A stretch of 64,000 nt of DNA from Betaproteobacteria bacterium HGW-Betaproteobacteria-7 (GCA_002840765.1 PHCE01000002.1:558001-622000), one strand, 5' to 3'. Numbered from the stretch's first letter, positions 18,744 to 27,287 are shown. The notes: generated by a model not told the origin, from the sequence alone. Translations and numbers: made by a program.

Positions 18744-19782
18744 GCAGCTTGCCGATTGGCGTTGGCACTGCCGCCGTCGCCGCCTGCGCCAGTTCGACCC
18801 ATTCCAGGCCGGGTTCGGCGACAAAGCAGCTTTCCGGCACCTCGCACAACACCGGTTCCAGGGTCAGGCGGAAATGCGTGAAGGCATGGCGCAGCGGCGG
18901 CAAGGCCTGCTGGCTGAGCGCCTGTAGGCCAAGCCGGGCAAGGACCGCTTCCGGGCGCCCCTCCGGCGGCACCAGCAATCCCCCCCAGAGGCCGCTCGGC
19001 GGCCGCCGTTCGAGCAGTACGCGTTGCCCCTGGCGAATCAGCACGAAACCCGTACTGCGCTCCGGCACTGCGGCGCGCGGCCGGGCCTCCGGCAAGGCTG
19101 CCTGCAGCCCCTGCTGGCGCGCCAGGCAAGTGGAGGTCAGCGGGCAGCGAGCACAGGCCGGGCGGCTACGCGTGCAGGTGCCGGCGCCGAGATCCATCAG
19201 GCCCTGCGTGTACGCCTCGATATCGCCCTCCGGCAGCAGACTTTCCGCCAGTTCCCAGAGCTGCTGATGTACCTTGGCGGCATCGGGAAAACCGGGCACA
19301 GCAAATTGCCGACAGAGCACCCGCTTGACGTTGCCATCGAGAATCGCCGCCCGTTCGCCGAAGGCGAAGGCAGCCACCGCCGCCGCCGTCGACCGGCCGA
19401 TGCCCGGCAAAGCCTCCAGTTCCGCCGCACTGCCGGGGAAGCGTCCGCCATGCGCCGCCACCACCTGCTGCGCGCAGCGGTGCAGGTTGCGCGCCCGGGC
19501 GTAATAACCGAGTCCTGCCCAATGCTCCATCACCATCTCCACCGGCGCCGCGGCCAGCGCCCCGACGTCGGGAAAGGAGGCGAGGAAACGCTGGTAATAA
19601 GGGATCACCGTCGCCACCTGGGTCTGCTGCAACATGATCTCGGAAAGCCAGATGCGGTAAGGGTCACGGGTGTTCTGCCAAGGCAGGTCGTGGCGTCCGG
19701 CGGACTTCTGCCAGGCAATCAGGACTTCGGCAAAGGAGGTGGGGGCGGTCAAATTCTGCCTCGACGCGGGCTGCGGGACCAC
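18715..19782 (-). CDS. mutY: A/G-specific adenine glycosylase MutY
   Basis: A 355-residue base-excision enzyme that removes adenine opposite 8-oxoguanine. SEIMLQQTQVATVIPYYQRF contains the catalytic Glu, and ALPGIGRSTAAAV is the helix-hairpin-helix. The catalytic Asp is in ILDGNVKRVL. The iron-sulfur loop C-x6-C-x2-C-x5-C is complete at CTRSRPACARCPLTSTC. A C-terminal NUDIX-like domain (from about 230) reads 8-oxoG. It overlaps the degenerate HD-GYP gene tail to tail. Confidence 0.96.
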   Translation of the reverse strand: MVPQPASRQNLTAPTSFAEVLIAWQKSAGRHDLPWQNTRDPYRIWLSEIMLQQTQVATVIPYYQRFLASFPDVGALAAAPVEMVMEHWAGLGYYARARNLHRCAQQVVAAHGGRFPGSAAELEALPGIGRSTAAAVAAFAFGERAAILDGNVKRVLCRQFAVPGFPDAAKVHQQLWELAESLLPEGDIEAYTQGLMDLGAGTCTRSRPACARCPLTSTCLARQQGLQAALPEARPRAAVPERSTGFVLIRQGQRVLLERRPPSGLWGGLLVPPEGRPEAVLARLGLQALSQQALPPLRHAFTHFRLTLEPVLCEVPESCFVAEPGLEWVELAQAATAAVPTPIGKLLRQVASAAD

Positions 19783-19826
19783 GGATAATACGGCGTTTTT
19801 CGCCGTCCCCGACCCCGCCGATCGCC

Positions 19827-20327
19827 ATGACCCAAGTTCCCAACGACACCCGCGCCCTGCGCAACGCCCTCGGGCGCTTCGCCACCGGGGTCGCCATCGT
19901 CACGGCCCTCGATCCCGACGGCAGGCCGATCGGCCTCACCGTCAATTCCTTCTCCGCTGTCTCGCTCGAACCGGCCCTGGTCCTCTGGTGCCTGGACAAC
20001 AATTCGCACAGCCTGGAAGCCTTCCGCCGCGCCAGCCACCACGTTGTCAACATTCTCTCTGCACAGCAGATGGACCTCTCCAACCGCTTCGCCACCTGGC
20101 CCGCCGACCGCTTCGTCGGCCTCCCCTGGCAACCCGGCAGCGGCGGCGCCCCGGTCTTCCCCGGCTGCTGCGCCGTCTTCGAAGTCGCCAACGAAACCGC
20201 CCACGCTGGCGGCGACCACACCATCTTCATCGGCCGCGTCGAACGCTTCAGCGAAACCCCCGACCTCGCCCCGCTGCTATTCCACGCCGGCCGCTACCGC
20301 GAACTGGCCGACCAGCAGGACGATTGA
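19827..20327 (+). CDS. Flavin reductase family protein
   Basis: A 166-residue FMN-binding split-barrel protein. The opening RNALGRFATGVAIVTA, then GLTVNSFSAVSLEPALVLWCL and VNILSAQQMDLSNRFA are the flavin reductase (HpaC/ActVB) signatures. Such proteins supply reduced flavin to monooxygenases, but no oxygenase partner is encoded nearby. It ends 42 bp before tRNA-Gly. Confidence 0.88.
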   Translation: MTQVPNDTRALRNALGRFATGVAIVTALDPDGRPIGLTVNSFSAVSLEPALVLWCLDNNSHSLEAFRRASHHVVNILSAQQMDLSNRFATWPADRFVGLPWQPGSGGAPVFPGCCAVFEVANETAHAGGDHTIFIGRVERFSETPDLAPLLFHAGRYRELADQQDD

Positions 20328-20369
20328 ACGCGCCGGCATCTGCGTTAGAATGCCGACCTGAAGCCCAGA

Positions 20370-20443
20370 GCGGGCGTCGTATAATGGTAATACCCTAGCT
20401 TCCCAAGCTAGAGCCGTGGGTTCGATTCCCATCGCCCGCTCCA
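20370..20443 (+). tRNA. tRNA-Gly(CCC)
   Basis: A 74-nt cloverleaf. The acceptor GCGGGCG pairs with CGCCCGC. The D arm contains ATAATGGTAAT. The anticodon stem CTAGC/GCTAG encloses loop TTCCCAA, giving anticodon CCC. The T arm is TGGG-TTCGATT-CCCA. The 3' CCA is encoded. Its 3' end is the insertion point of a small toxin-antitoxin island, because the last ~24 nt recur at 22351. Confidence 0.95.
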
Positions 20444-20445
20444 CA
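20420..20445 (+). repeat. Direct repeat copy 1 (att-like, tRNA-Gly 3' end)
   Basis: These 26 bases cover the T-arm, acceptor and CCA of tRNA-Gly plus two flanking bases. They are identical to 22351-22376. Similarity continues without gaps through the following terminator (about 80 of 88 bases match). This is the pattern left by site-specific integration into a tRNA 3' end, or by duplication of a tRNA-terminator unit. Confidence 0.85.
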
Positions 20446-20478
20446 TCGAATTCGGGCAGGTCGTTGATCTGCAAAAGC

Positions 20479-20508
20479 AAAAGCCAACCGAGTCCGGTTG
20501 GCTTTTTT
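20479..20508 (+). terminator. Terminator after tRNA-Gly
   Basis: AAGCCAACCG-AGTC-CGGTTGGCTT forms a 10-bp stem with a T-run. It terminates the tRNA transcript. The same hairpin recurs at 22409-22440. Confidence 0.9.
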
Positions 20509-20564
20509 GTTGGCTGGTCGATGTCTGGTCAAAACTTAATTTCCTACTCTCCGCTAGCGTTACC

Positions 20565-21050
20565 CTACTGCCACTGTTGCAGGCGCTGATGGCATTCAGC
20601 TTGGGGTAAGCGGGCGCCATGCTTAAGCATGGCGCGCAGTGCATCAGCCGCCCGGACTGGCGTAATGATGGCGTGAGCAACAAACTGGTCCAGTAGCCAG
20701 AGTACGCCGAACACTTGAATGCCATCCTTGGTCGCTTGTTTCCGCAGCTTGCCATCGCCCGTAAGCAATGGGTGACCGGTTTGCTGAGCCAAGTAGTAGC
20801 AGGACACATCGGCCAGCGAGCTATTCCGATGCGCGCCCATCAACGTGAAAAGTTGGGCGACCGCGCCCTCATTCAGCGTTTCGACTTGTAGCCCCTGTTC
20901 CACAAGCAATTCCTGCGGCAAATCGGTCAGCTCGTTCATCACAAAGTCAGTCGAGCACAATGTCAGTGGGAGCTGGAACAGCTCCGCCAGCAGGTCCGCG
21001 TTGCGAAAATCGATCCAGATGTTCGTGTCGCTGATGTAAACCTTGGTCAT
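20565..21050 (-). CDS. PIN-domain protein, probable toxin
   Basis: A 161-residue PIN-like protein. Likely metal-binding acids are Asp8 (YISDTNIWIDF), Glu40 (MNEL), Asp81 (SSLADVSCYYLA) and Asp99 (LLTGDGKLRK), the usual PIN quartet. PIN toxins are Mg-dependent ribonucleases. The ATG overlaps the stop of the upstream HTH-ImmA gene by 4 bp, so the two are coupled. Base composition is visibly less GC-rich than that of flanking genes, and the pair lies between tRNA repeats, which suggests acquisition by transfer. Confidence 0.82.
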   Translation of the reverse strand: MTKVYISDTNIWIDFRNADLLAELFQLPLTLCSTDFVMNELTDLPQELLVEQGLQVETLNEGAVAQLFTLMGAHRNSSLADVSCYYLAQQTGHPLLTGDGKLRKQATKDGIQVFGVLWLLDQFVAHAIITPVRAADALRAMLKHGARLPQAECHQRLQQWQ

Positions 21051-22105
21051 TGAATCCCCAGCGGACCAGTCAGGCTCGGATCGAGAGCACTCAGCGGTTG
21101 CTGTAGAAATTCAGCTGCCCTGGACTTACTGAAAAAATCTTCTGCCAGCCCCCAGAACACCAGTGACTCAAAGCGCCGGGGAGTTTCCGCGGGAAGTGCT
21201 TCCGGCTCTTCTTTTCTCCAACCATTCTTGCTGAACTGAATCGAGCTGTACTGATAGCCCGCATCACTCAACAAGGACAGATCTTTCAGGCGACGCAATA
21301 CAGCGGCCATCGACAGACCGTAATGCTGCTTGGCAATTAGAAGTTCGCGGGGGTGGACCCGTGAGCGGGGGTGCCCGCCGAAATCGGCAGTCACACAAGA
21401 GGCCGGATACAGAAACGCGCCGGCAAAGCGGTGGCAACAGGTTTCGACGTCCTTTTCGCTCATGTCGTCTGGGAACTTCATGACCCAGTGCCCCAGTTCG
21501 TGTGCAGCAGTAAAGCGCATACGTTCACCAGGACGTTCTGCATTCAAGGCGATCAAAACGTGCTGGCCATCCTGAGTGGCAGCGCAAGCCCCGTCAAAGT
21601 CCTCCGGACCATGCAGCAGCGCGACTTTGATGCCGCGCTCTTCCAGCAACTCAGTGAGATTGGCAATAGCGTCTTCGCCGATTTGCCAATGGTTGCGAAG
21701 CTGATTAGCCGCTGCTTCGGCTTCGTCAAACGAAGACACGGCCAGCATTCCCTGCGGGGTGAGCGGAGTATCGATATCAGCGTGCTCGAAGCAGTTTTCT
21801 AGGGCGATATAGCGCTCCAGATGTTCCCGGATACGTTCGGTCACTTGCTCTTGCCGATACTTCGGCATCTTGGCGAGCTTACGGAATTCGAGTGGGGCTA
21901 ACTCGACCAAATCTGCCCGGAAAAAATACTCCGGACTCAGCTCCAATGCCTTCGCGAGCTGCAGCAATCTGGTGGAATTGGGCGCGGTTTGACCGCTTTC
22001 AAACTTGCTGAGGGCCTGCTTGGTGATGTCACCGATGCGCTGGGCAAGGGCTTCCAGGGTGTAACCCTTGAGCACACGCGCTCGCCTGATGCGATCATGA
22101 ATCAT
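21047..22105 (-). CDS. HTH-XRE and ImmA/IrrE metallopeptidase protein, probable antitoxin/regulator
   Basis: A predicted 352-residue protein. The N-terminal XRE helix-turn-helix (RIRRARVLKGYTLEALAQRI, then KQALSKFESGQ) covers about residues 1-60. The C-terminal ImmA/IrrE (COG2856) domain has an intact zinc motif HELGH at 202-206. The start at 22105 has GGGGA 7 bases upstream; a longer frame to 22156 would run into the operator. Such proteins commonly pair with toxins or control mobile elements. Here the gene directly precedes and overlaps the PIN toxin gene. Confidence 0.85.
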   Translation of the reverse strand: MIHDRIRRARVLKGYTLEALAQRIGDITKQALSKFESGQTAPNSTRLLQLAKALELSPEYFFRADLVELAPLEFRKLAKMPKYRQEQVTERIREHLERYIALENCFEHADIDTPLTPQGMLAVSSFDEAEAAANQLRNHWQIGEDAIANLTELLEERGIKVALLHGPEDFDGACAATQDGQHVLIALNAERPGERMRFTAAHELGHWVMKFPDDMSEKDVETCCHRFAGAFLYPASCVTADFGGHPRSRVHPRELLIAKQHYGLSMAAVLRRLKDLSLLSDAGYQYSSIQFSKNGWRKEEPEALPAETPRRFESLVFWGLAEDFFSKSRAAEFLQQPLSALDPSLTGPLGIQ

Positions 22106-22118
22106 GGTCATTCCCCAA

Positions 22119-22153
22119 GTTGACAACGATCTAATTATAATATATTTGTCAAC
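22119..22153 (-). promoter_or_regulatory. Promoter/operator of the toxin-antitoxin pair
   Basis: Inverted repeat arms GTTGACAA (22119-22126) and TTGTCAAC (22146-22153) flank an AT-rich core with TATAAT-like bases, just upstream of the HTH-ImmA start. The position suggests autorepression by the HTH domain. Seen by eye only. Confidence 0.6.
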
Positions 22154-22156
22154 CAT

Positions 22157-22350
22157 TTGGTGATTGAGCTACCCTATTCTGTCTGCCGCTTTTCTGGTTC
22201 TTCTGGTCACAACGGAATCCAAGCCAGTCAAATTAGGTAGTAGATTAGTCTGATACGACTTGAAGCGTGTTCCTTTGATAAAACAAATACTGCTTAATTT
22301 TCATTTGGTTAGATGTAATACAGCTCGGGCTGATGTGCCTAGACCCACGT
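22157..22350. other. AT-rich gap of the island, no gene seen
   Basis: The gene-free stretch runs from the toxin-antitoxin operator to the second repeat, and on to the cytochrome b stop at 22483. It is clearly AT-rich. Near 22315-22350 there are scattered matches to tRNA-Gly (GTAATAC and CCTAGA). This could be the decayed 5' part of a second tRNA copy. I see no open frame, integrase remnant or promoter for the cytochrome genes here. Confidence 0.5.
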
Positions 22351-22376
22351 GTTCGATTCCCATCGCCCGCTCCACA
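22351..22376 (+). repeat. Direct repeat copy 2 (att-like, tRNA-Gly 3' end fragment)
   Basis: An exact 26-base copy of 20420-20445, 1931 bp away. It lacks a functional anticodon arm upstream, so it is not a second tRNA gene. The similarity continues into a matching terminator. It marks the far edge of the small island. Confidence 0.85.
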
Positions 22377-22408
22377 GCGAATTCAGGCTGGTTGTTGATC
22401 AGCAAATA

Positions 22409-22440
22409 AAAAAGCCAACCGAGTCCGGTTGGCTTTTCTT
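22409..22440. terminator. Second copy of the tRNA-Gly terminator
   Basis: AAAAGCCAACC...GGTTGGCTTTT is the same hairpin as at 20479. Flanking A and T runs let it act in both directions, so it probably now ends the minus-strand octaheme-cytochrome b transcript (stop at 22483). Confidence 0.8.
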
Positions 22441-22482
22441 CTTGCTGCCCGTTGCGGGCGTTGCCGGGGTGTTTGTGGCCGC

Positions 22483-23079
22483 TTAGTGCACTTCCTCCCA
22501 GCCGGTGATCATCGCCTTCAGGTGCGAGGAGACGGTGGCGCCGGCGGTGATCAGGTAGAGGTGGGCGATCAGGAAGATGAGCATGAAGAAGGCGCCGATG
22601 GTGTGGCCGATGGCGATCCATTCCAGGGACAGCCAGCCCAGTCCCCAGTCGCCGAGCGAGGCGTAGAAGAGCAGCAACCAGCCGGTGGTCCACAACAGCG
22701 GGCCGACAAAGGCGAGGATGAACAGGTATGCGAGGCGCTGCAGGGGGTTGTGCTTCTGCAGTTGCGTCTGGCGGTGCGGGTGCGGCGCGTTCTTGAAGAT
22801 GCCGGAAAGGTAGTAGCGGACCATGGCGATGACGTTGGTCGTGGTCGGTACGTATTGCCGCCATTCGCCGGTGGTCAGGTGCCAGAAGATGGCGAAGACC
22901 CACAGGCCGACCAGGGTCCAGGCGGCGGCGCGGTGATAGATGACGGCATCGGCGAAGCCGAAGATGGTCATGGTGCCGTGCAGGTCCAGGGCGGTGATCA
23001 TCAGGAAGATGATGAGGGCGGCCTGGGACCAGTGCCAGAAGCGTTCAAAGCGCTTGAAGATGTAGATTTTTTGGGTCAT
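22483..23079 (-). CDS. Cytochrome b561-type membrane subunit of the octaheme cluster
   Basis: A 198-residue inner-membrane protein with four to five hydrophobic helices. Histidines placed for b-heme ligation are in ERFWHWSQAALI, VIYHRAAAW, IFWHLTTGEW and GHTIGAFFMLIFLIAHLY. This is the cytochrome b/Ni-Fe hydrogenase b-subunit-like fold, which usually connects the quinone pool to periplasmic cytochromes. The start at 23079 has GAGGAG upstream. It follows the octaheme cytochrome gene by 10 bp, so it is its likely quinol-oxidising electron donor. Confidence 0.88.
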   Translation of the reverse strand: MTQKIYIFKRFERFWHWSQAALIIFLMITALDLHGTMTIFGFADAVIYHRAAAWTLVGLWVFAIFWHLTTGEWRQYVPTTTNVIAMVRYYLSGIFKNAPHPHRQTQLQKHNPLQRLAYLFILAFVGPLLWTTGWLLLFYASLGDWGLGWLSLEWIAIGHTIGAFFMLIFLIAHLYLITAGATVSSHLKAMITGWEEVH

Positions 23080-23089
23080 TTCCGACTCC

Positions 23090-24694
23090 TCAGGATTTCT
23101 TGCTGGCGACAATGCGGATCAGGCCGTGGCCGATCACGCCGAGCAGGGTGAGCAATGCGAGTGTCCAGCCGATGGTGTCCACCCAGCGATTGTTGTCCTG
23201 GCCAATCAGGTAGATGCCGTCGATGCCGGCGAGACGGCCTTCCTTGGCGTGACATTCGGTGCAGGCGAGCGCCTTGTCCTTGGGGGCGACCATGTGGGTG
23301 ATCGGCCAGTACATTTCGGTGGATACGAAGTCGTATTTGCCGGAGAAGGGCTTGCCGGACTCCTTCATGCCGCTTTCGATGGCCTTGCCCCAGTTGAGGT
23401 TCTTCCAGTAGCCATAATCGTCGTTGCCGGCGGTGTGCGGCGTCACCAGGTTCATGTTGGCGGCGTCGTAGGGCTGCTTGCCGCGCATGATCTTCATTGG
23501 CCAGATCAGCGATTTGCCGTCGCTGGCGCTGCCGTTGATGCGATTGATGCCGATCGGCTGATGCGTCGGGTCGATCTTGTCATCGAGCAGGGTGTAGGTG
23601 ATTTCGCCGTTGAACCAGCGGTATTCGGGCTTGACGTTGGTGGCGATGATGAAATCGCCCTTGCGCGATTCATAGGTGATCTTGCCCTTGTTGTCCTTGC
23701 GCACGATCTGCTTGCCGTTGGCGTCGACTTCGCCGGCGGTAGACCAGTCCCATACCATCTTGGTCGGCACGCCGCCGCGGGCGAATTCGGGGATGTGGCA
23801 GGTCTGGCAGGCGACCTTGGCCGAATGGTGGTTCAGGCGTTCGGCATGGTCGCCGGTCTTGTGCGGTGTGGTGTCGTGACAGGCGACGCAAGTGGCCGGA
23901 TTGCCGCCTTCGACCTGCTTGCCGCGCATGTGGGCACCGCCCTTGTCCTTGGCGGTCGGCGTGTAGCGGCTGCCCGGGACATCGTGGCTGGAGGTGGCGT
24001 GGCAGGTGCCGCAGGTGAAGTCGAGGCCGAGGGCGTCCATGTGGACGTCAAGATCGGTGTCCGGCACGGCCATCGAGCTGTCGAGGTCGCCGTGTTTTAC
24101 ACCGTCGCCACCGCCGCCGTAGAAGTGGCAGGAGCCGCAGGTGTCGCGACTGCTCTTGCCGACCTTGCGGGCGACCATGCCGAGATCCACACCCTTGACG
24201 ATGCGGCCCGAGCCGGGAGGCAGTTCCATATCCTTGCCGAAGGCCATGCCACCGGTGCCGGGAACCTTCTTGTAGGTGCCGGTAGTGTCGTGGCAGACGA
24301 GACAGTCGACGTTTTCCTGGGAGGAGAAGTCGAAGTTGCTGTCCTTCCAGCCATAACCCACGTGGCAGGTGGTGCAGAAGGGGGTGTTTTGCGGGATTGA
24401 GATGCAGAAGTTGTTGAGCACGTTTTTCTTGCCCAGTTTCTGGTTGTTCTCGGTGTTGATGAACTCCCAGGTCCAGTGCTTGGTGCTGTGCACCTGTTTG
24501 GCGGCCTCGGTGTGGCAGCCCAGGCAGGCTTTGGTGACTTCCGGGCCGGTGCCAAAACCGCCCTGCAATTCCTTGAACTTGCCGTGGTCGGCAGTCGTGG
24601 TTTTTGGCAGCGCCGCTTCTGCTGGGCTGTTGCCCGCCAGGAAGAGCCAACCGGCAAAAAGTGCGGTGGCAATTAAGCTTATGGTTGAGTGCAT
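23090..24694 (-). CDS. Octaheme c-type cytochrome, tetrathionate reductase (OTR) family
   Basis: A 534-residue secreted multiheme cytochrome. A signal peptide (residues 1-28) is followed by eight CxxCH motifs: CLGCH, CTTCH, CLVCH, CGSCH, CGTCH, CVACH, CQTCH and CTECH. A C-terminal membrane helix (WTLALLTLLGVIGHGLI) anchors it. The eight-motif pattern and KHWTWEF block match the octaheme tetrathionate reductase family, known to reduce tetrathionate, nitrite and hydroxylamine in vitro. The start at 24694 has GGGGA upstream. The gene precedes cytochrome b and is divergent from the sensor kinase. Confidence 0.9.
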   Translation of the reverse strand: MHSTISLIATALFAGWLFLAGNSPAEAALPKTTTADHGKFKELQGGFGTGPEVTKACLGCHTEAAKQVHSTKHWTWEFINTENNQKLGKKNVLNNFCISIPQNTPFCTTCHVGYGWKDSNFDFSSQENVDCLVCHDTTGTYKKVPGTGGMAFGKDMELPPGSGRIVKGVDLGMVARKVGKSSRDTCGSCHFYGGGGDGVKHGDLDSSMAVPDTDLDVHMDALGLDFTCGTCHATSSHDVPGSRYTPTAKDKGGAHMRGKQVEGGNPATCVACHDTTPHKTGDHAERLNHHSAKVACQTCHIPEFARGGVPTKMVWDWSTAGEVDANGKQIVRKDNKGKITYESRKGDFIIATNVKPEYRWFNGEITYTLLDDKIDPTHQPIGINRINGSASDGKSLIWPMKIMRGKQPYDAANMNLVTPHTAGNDDYGYWKNLNWGKAIESGMKESGKPFSGKYDFVSTEMYWPITHMVAPKDKALACTECHAKEGRLAGIDGIYLIGQDNNRWVDTIGWTLALLTLLGVIGHGLIRIVASKKS

Positions 24695-24726
24695 AATATT
24701 CCCCATTTGATGACCCAGCGAAGGGC

Positions 24727-24789
24727 AGTCTAGGCGTCGGCAAGATGGCGCGAAATAGCACGCTTGTGCCATGCGCCTAATCGGAATCG
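24727..24789 (-). promoter_or_regulatory. Predicted regulated promoter of the octaheme cytochrome gene (motif copy A)
   Basis: On the minus strand, GATTCCGATTAGGCGC then ATGGCACAA (24764-24789) is followed 31 bp later by TAGACT at 24732-24727. The same block with the same 31-bp spacing occurs at 27791-27853 upstream of the monoheme cytochrome gene. The block is likely the response-regulator site and TAGACT a -10 element. It overlaps the first possible ATG (24771) of the sensor kinase, one reason to start that gene at 24822. Confidence 0.7.
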
Positions 24790-24821
24790 GTTATCACCCC
24801 GCCAATCCTGCCCAGCATCGA

Positions 24822-26651
24822 ATGAATTCAGCCTGGCTTTTCGCGGTACGCCGCCATCTCTTCGCTGCCGTCATCGGCCTGTTCTCGTGCCTGCTACTGG
24901 CGGGCATGCCGGGCAGGGTGCTGGCCACTGAAGTGCGCATTGGCGTACTCGCCTGGTTCGGCAATCAGTCGGCCGAGGAGCAATGGCGCGGCCTCGACAA
25001 AGCGCTGCAGAGCCAGATGCCGGGCCACCCGGTAAGCCTGCATTACTACGACATGGCCGGGCTGGAGAAGGCCGTGGTTGCTGGCGATGTGGACTTCATC
25101 ATCACCAACCCAGGGCACTATGTGGCGCTCGAAGCCCGGCACGGCGTGACGCGGATTGCCACCCAGAAGATCACGCCGGGTCAGGATTCGATGTTTGCCG
25201 TGGGTTCGGCGGTGATTGTCCGCACTGAGCGCGCCGATCTGCACTCGCTCGACGATCTGCGCGGCAAGCGGCTGGCGGCGACGGTGGCGGAAGGTTTCAG
25301 CGGCTGGCAGGTGATCTGGGCGGAACTCAAGGCGCGCGACATCGATCCGGAGGCGGGTGATGTCGAGCCATTGTTCACGGGTTTTCCGATGACGCGGATC
25401 ATCGATGCGGTGGATAGTGGCCAGAGCGATGCCGGCATTTTGCGCGGCTGCCTGCTGGAGCACTTGATCCGTCAGGGCGCTGTGCCAGCGGGCCGTTACC
25501 GCGTGCTGTCGGTGCGCGACGAGGGCGCTCCCTGCCTGATGACGTCACCGGTCTATCCTGGCTGGGCTTTCGCCGCCGCGCGGCAGACGCCGGAAGTGTT
25601 GGCACGCACGGTGCTGATCGCGCTGTTGTCGCTGAAAGGCACTGAAGCGGTGCTCAGGTGGAATGTGCCGGCTGACTATTACCCGGTGCACGAGATGCTG
25701 CGCAGCCTGCATGTGGAGCCCTATGCGTTCCTGCGCGAACAGCGCCTGGCGGCGCAGATCCGGCGTTACTGGCCGGTGGCCGCTGGTGTCGTCGTGCTGT
25801 TCCTGCTCTGGCTCCTCTATACCCTGCGTGTCGAGGTGCTGATGCTGCGCCGCGGCCGCGAGTTGTCGGCGGCGCTGACGGCACGTCAGGAGCTCGAGGA
25901 GAACATTCAGGTGCAACGCCAGAAGATGGAGCACCTGTCGCGCTTGTCCATTCTTGGCGAGTTGTCGTGCACGCTGGCCCATGAGTTGAACCAGCCGCTG
26001 GCGACCATCGGCAACTATGCCCGCAGCCTGACGCGCCGCCTGCAGAGCGGCAAGCTTTCCGATGATGCGATCAGCCAGGCGGCGCATGAAATTAGCGAGC
26101 AATCGGAGCGTGCTGCCGCGATTCTCCAGGGGATTCGCGATTTTTCCCGCAAACGCCCCCGTCAGCGCGAGGACTGCGATGCCGGGATGATGCTCGGCGA
26201 GATCGTCGCGCTCTTTCGCGGCATGGTGGCGCGCGCGCCGGCGATTCGGGTCATTGATCGCCTGCCGGCGGAAGAGCAGAGCATTCATGTCGATCGGCTG
26301 CAGATACAGCAGGTCATGCTCAATCTGCTGAAGAACGCGTATGACGCCCACAGTGCCGGCGGGCAGACGAATCTGCCCATCGAGATCATTCTCGAAGCTG
26401 CCGACGAGCGGGTGCGCATCGCCGTTCGCGATCACGGCCCGGGTCTGGCTGCCGAAGACCGGGCGCGGCTGTTCGAGCCTTTCTTCACGACCAAGCCAGA
26501 CGGCATGGGGCTTGGCCTTTCCATCTGCAAGAGCATCGTCGAAGCACACGGCGGCCAACTGGTTGCCGAATCCCCGGCCGATGGCGACGGGCTCTGCTTC
26601 TCCTTCACTCTGCCTCACGGGTCTACACGCCATGATCAACAACAAGACTGA
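24822..26651 (+). CDS. PhnD-domain sensor histidine kinase (TtrS-like)
   Basis: A 609-residue membrane kinase. A signal/anchor segment lies at about 10-35. A periplasmic PhnD-type binding domain follows at about 38-290 ([37 protein letters not shown]), then a membrane helix near 316-336. HisKA has phospho-His 387 in [18 protein letters not shown]. HATPase has [12 protein letters not shown] and [18 protein letters not shown]. The layout matches TtrS, which senses tetrathionate/thiosulfate-type ligands. It is divergent from the octaheme gene and overlaps the regulator gene by 20 bp. Confidence 0.88.
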   Translation: MNSAWLFAVRRHLFAAVIGLFSCLLLAGMPGRVLATEVRIGVLAWFGNQSAEEQWRGLDKALQSQMPGHPVSLHYYDMAGLEKAVVAGDVDFIITNPGHYVALEARHGVTRIATQKITPGQDSMFAVGSAVIVRTERADLHSLDDLRGKRLAATVAEGFSGWQVIWAELKARDIDPEAGDVEPLFTGFPMTRIIDAVDSGQSDAGILRGCLLEHLIRQGAVPAGRYRVLSVRDEGAPCLMTSPVYPGWAFAAARQTPEVLARTVLIALLSLKGTEAVLRWNVPADYYPVHEMLRSLHVEPYAFLREQRLAAQIRRYWPVAAGVVVLFLLWLLYTLRVEVLMLRRGRELSAALTARQELEENIQVQRQKMEHLSRLSILGELSCTLAHELNQPLATIGNYARSLTRRLQSGKLSDDAISQAAHEISEQSERAAAILQGIRDFSRKRPRQREDCDAGMMLGEIVALFRGMVARAPAIRVIDRLPAEEQSIHVDRLQIQQVMLNLLKNAYDAHSAGGQTNLPIEIILEAADERVRIAVRDHGPGLAAEDRARLFEPFFTTKPDGMGLGLSICKSIVEAHGGQLVAESPADGDGLCFSFTLPHGSTRHDQQQD

Positions 26652-27273
26652 GCCGGCCATCCACGTCATTGATGACGAGGCGCCTTTCCGGCGCTCCTTG
26701 CTCTTCCTGCTCGAATCGGCTGGCTGGACGGCATCCGGACATGAGTCGGCGGAAGCCTTTCTGGCCGAAATGCCGAGCATGCCGGTGGATGGGGGCTGTC
26801 TGGTCCTCGATATCCGCATGCCACGCATCAGCGGCCTCGAACTGCAGCGTCGCCTGACGGCGCTGGCCTCGCCCTGGCCGATTATCTTCATGACCGGTCA
26901 TGGCGATGTCGAACTGGCCGTTCAGGTGATGAAGGAGGGGGCGATCGATTTCTTGCAGAAGCCGTTCAAGGACCATGCCTTCCTCGAAACTATCGAACGC
27001 GCGGTACAGTTGAGCCGGGCTCAGCAGCAAATCAGCCGGCGCTGCGCCGAGGCTCGCGCCTTGCTCGACCGCCTGAGCCCGCGCGAGGCGGAAGTTGCCC
27101 GCTGCCTGGCCCGGGGGCTGGCCAACAAGGAAATCGCCCGTGAATTGTCGATCAGCGACAACACCGTGCATGTCCATCGCCAGCACGTGATGGAGAAGAC
27201 GGGAACCGGCAGCGCTGCCGATCTCGCCCGGTTGATCCTGCGCGCCGACCCGAACGGCCTCGACGAGGACTAA
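26632..27273 (+). CDS. FixJ/TtrR-type response regulator
   Basis: A 213-residue regulator. The receiver domain (1-125) has acidic pair Asp14-Asp15, phosphoacceptor Asp60 in [12 protein letters not shown] and Lys in LQKPFKD. A LuxR-type helix-turn-helix (about 145-205) has [40 protein letters not shown]-type residues. The ATG at 26632 overlaps the kinase gene, so the pair is coupled. It is the prime candidate to bind the motif shared by the two cytochrome promoters. Confidence 0.92.
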   Translation: MINNKTEPAIHVIDDEAPFRRSLLFLLESAGWTASGHESAEAFLAEMPSMPVDGGCLVLDIRMPRISGLELQRRLTALASPWPIIFMTGHGDVELAVQVMKEGAIDFLQKPFKDHAFLETIERAVQLSRAQQQISRRCAEARALLDRLSPREAEVARCLARGLANKEIARELSISDNTVHVHRQHVMEKTGTGSAADLARLILRADPNGLDED

Positions 27274-27287
27274 TCGTTTTCGATTAG
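27270..27287. promoter_or_regulatory. CTAATCG palindrome, possible regulator site
   Basis: CTAATCG-TTTT-CGATTAG is a perfect inverted repeat that overlaps the response-regulator stop codon. The right arm and following bases (TTTCGATTAGTGCGATG) resemble the block conserved in both cytochrome promoters (TTTCGATTAGGCGGATG). It could be an operator for the downstream receiver-only gene or a weak terminator. Confidence 0.5.

Noticed and set aside
20277-20480. 67-codon minus-strand frame across tRNA-Gly (ERAMGIEPTALAWEAR-like product)
   Set aside because: This is the antisense of a tRNA gene, a well-known source of false proteins in databases.
22315-22379. Second tRNA-Gly gene
   Set aside because: Only the T-arm and acceptor 3' strand are intact. 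The 5' acceptor and anticodon arm cannot fold, so it is a repeat fragment.
22301-22903. 200-codon minus-strand frame covering the second tRNA repeat and part of cytochrome b
   Set aside because: It is out of frame with the cytochrome b gene and reads through the terminator hairpin; no domain is visible.
24745-24770. Sigma-54 promoter upstream of the octaheme gene (TGGCACAAGCGTGCT)
   Set aside because: The GG-GC spacing is one base short, and the matching site upstream of the monoheme cytochrome lacks the GC entirely, although the rest of the block is conserved.
24771-24821. Longer N-terminus for the PhnD-domain kinase from ATG 24771
   Set aside because: The extra 17 codons overlap the conserved promoter block and would bury the signal sequence; the ATG at 24822 begins a normal signal/anchor.
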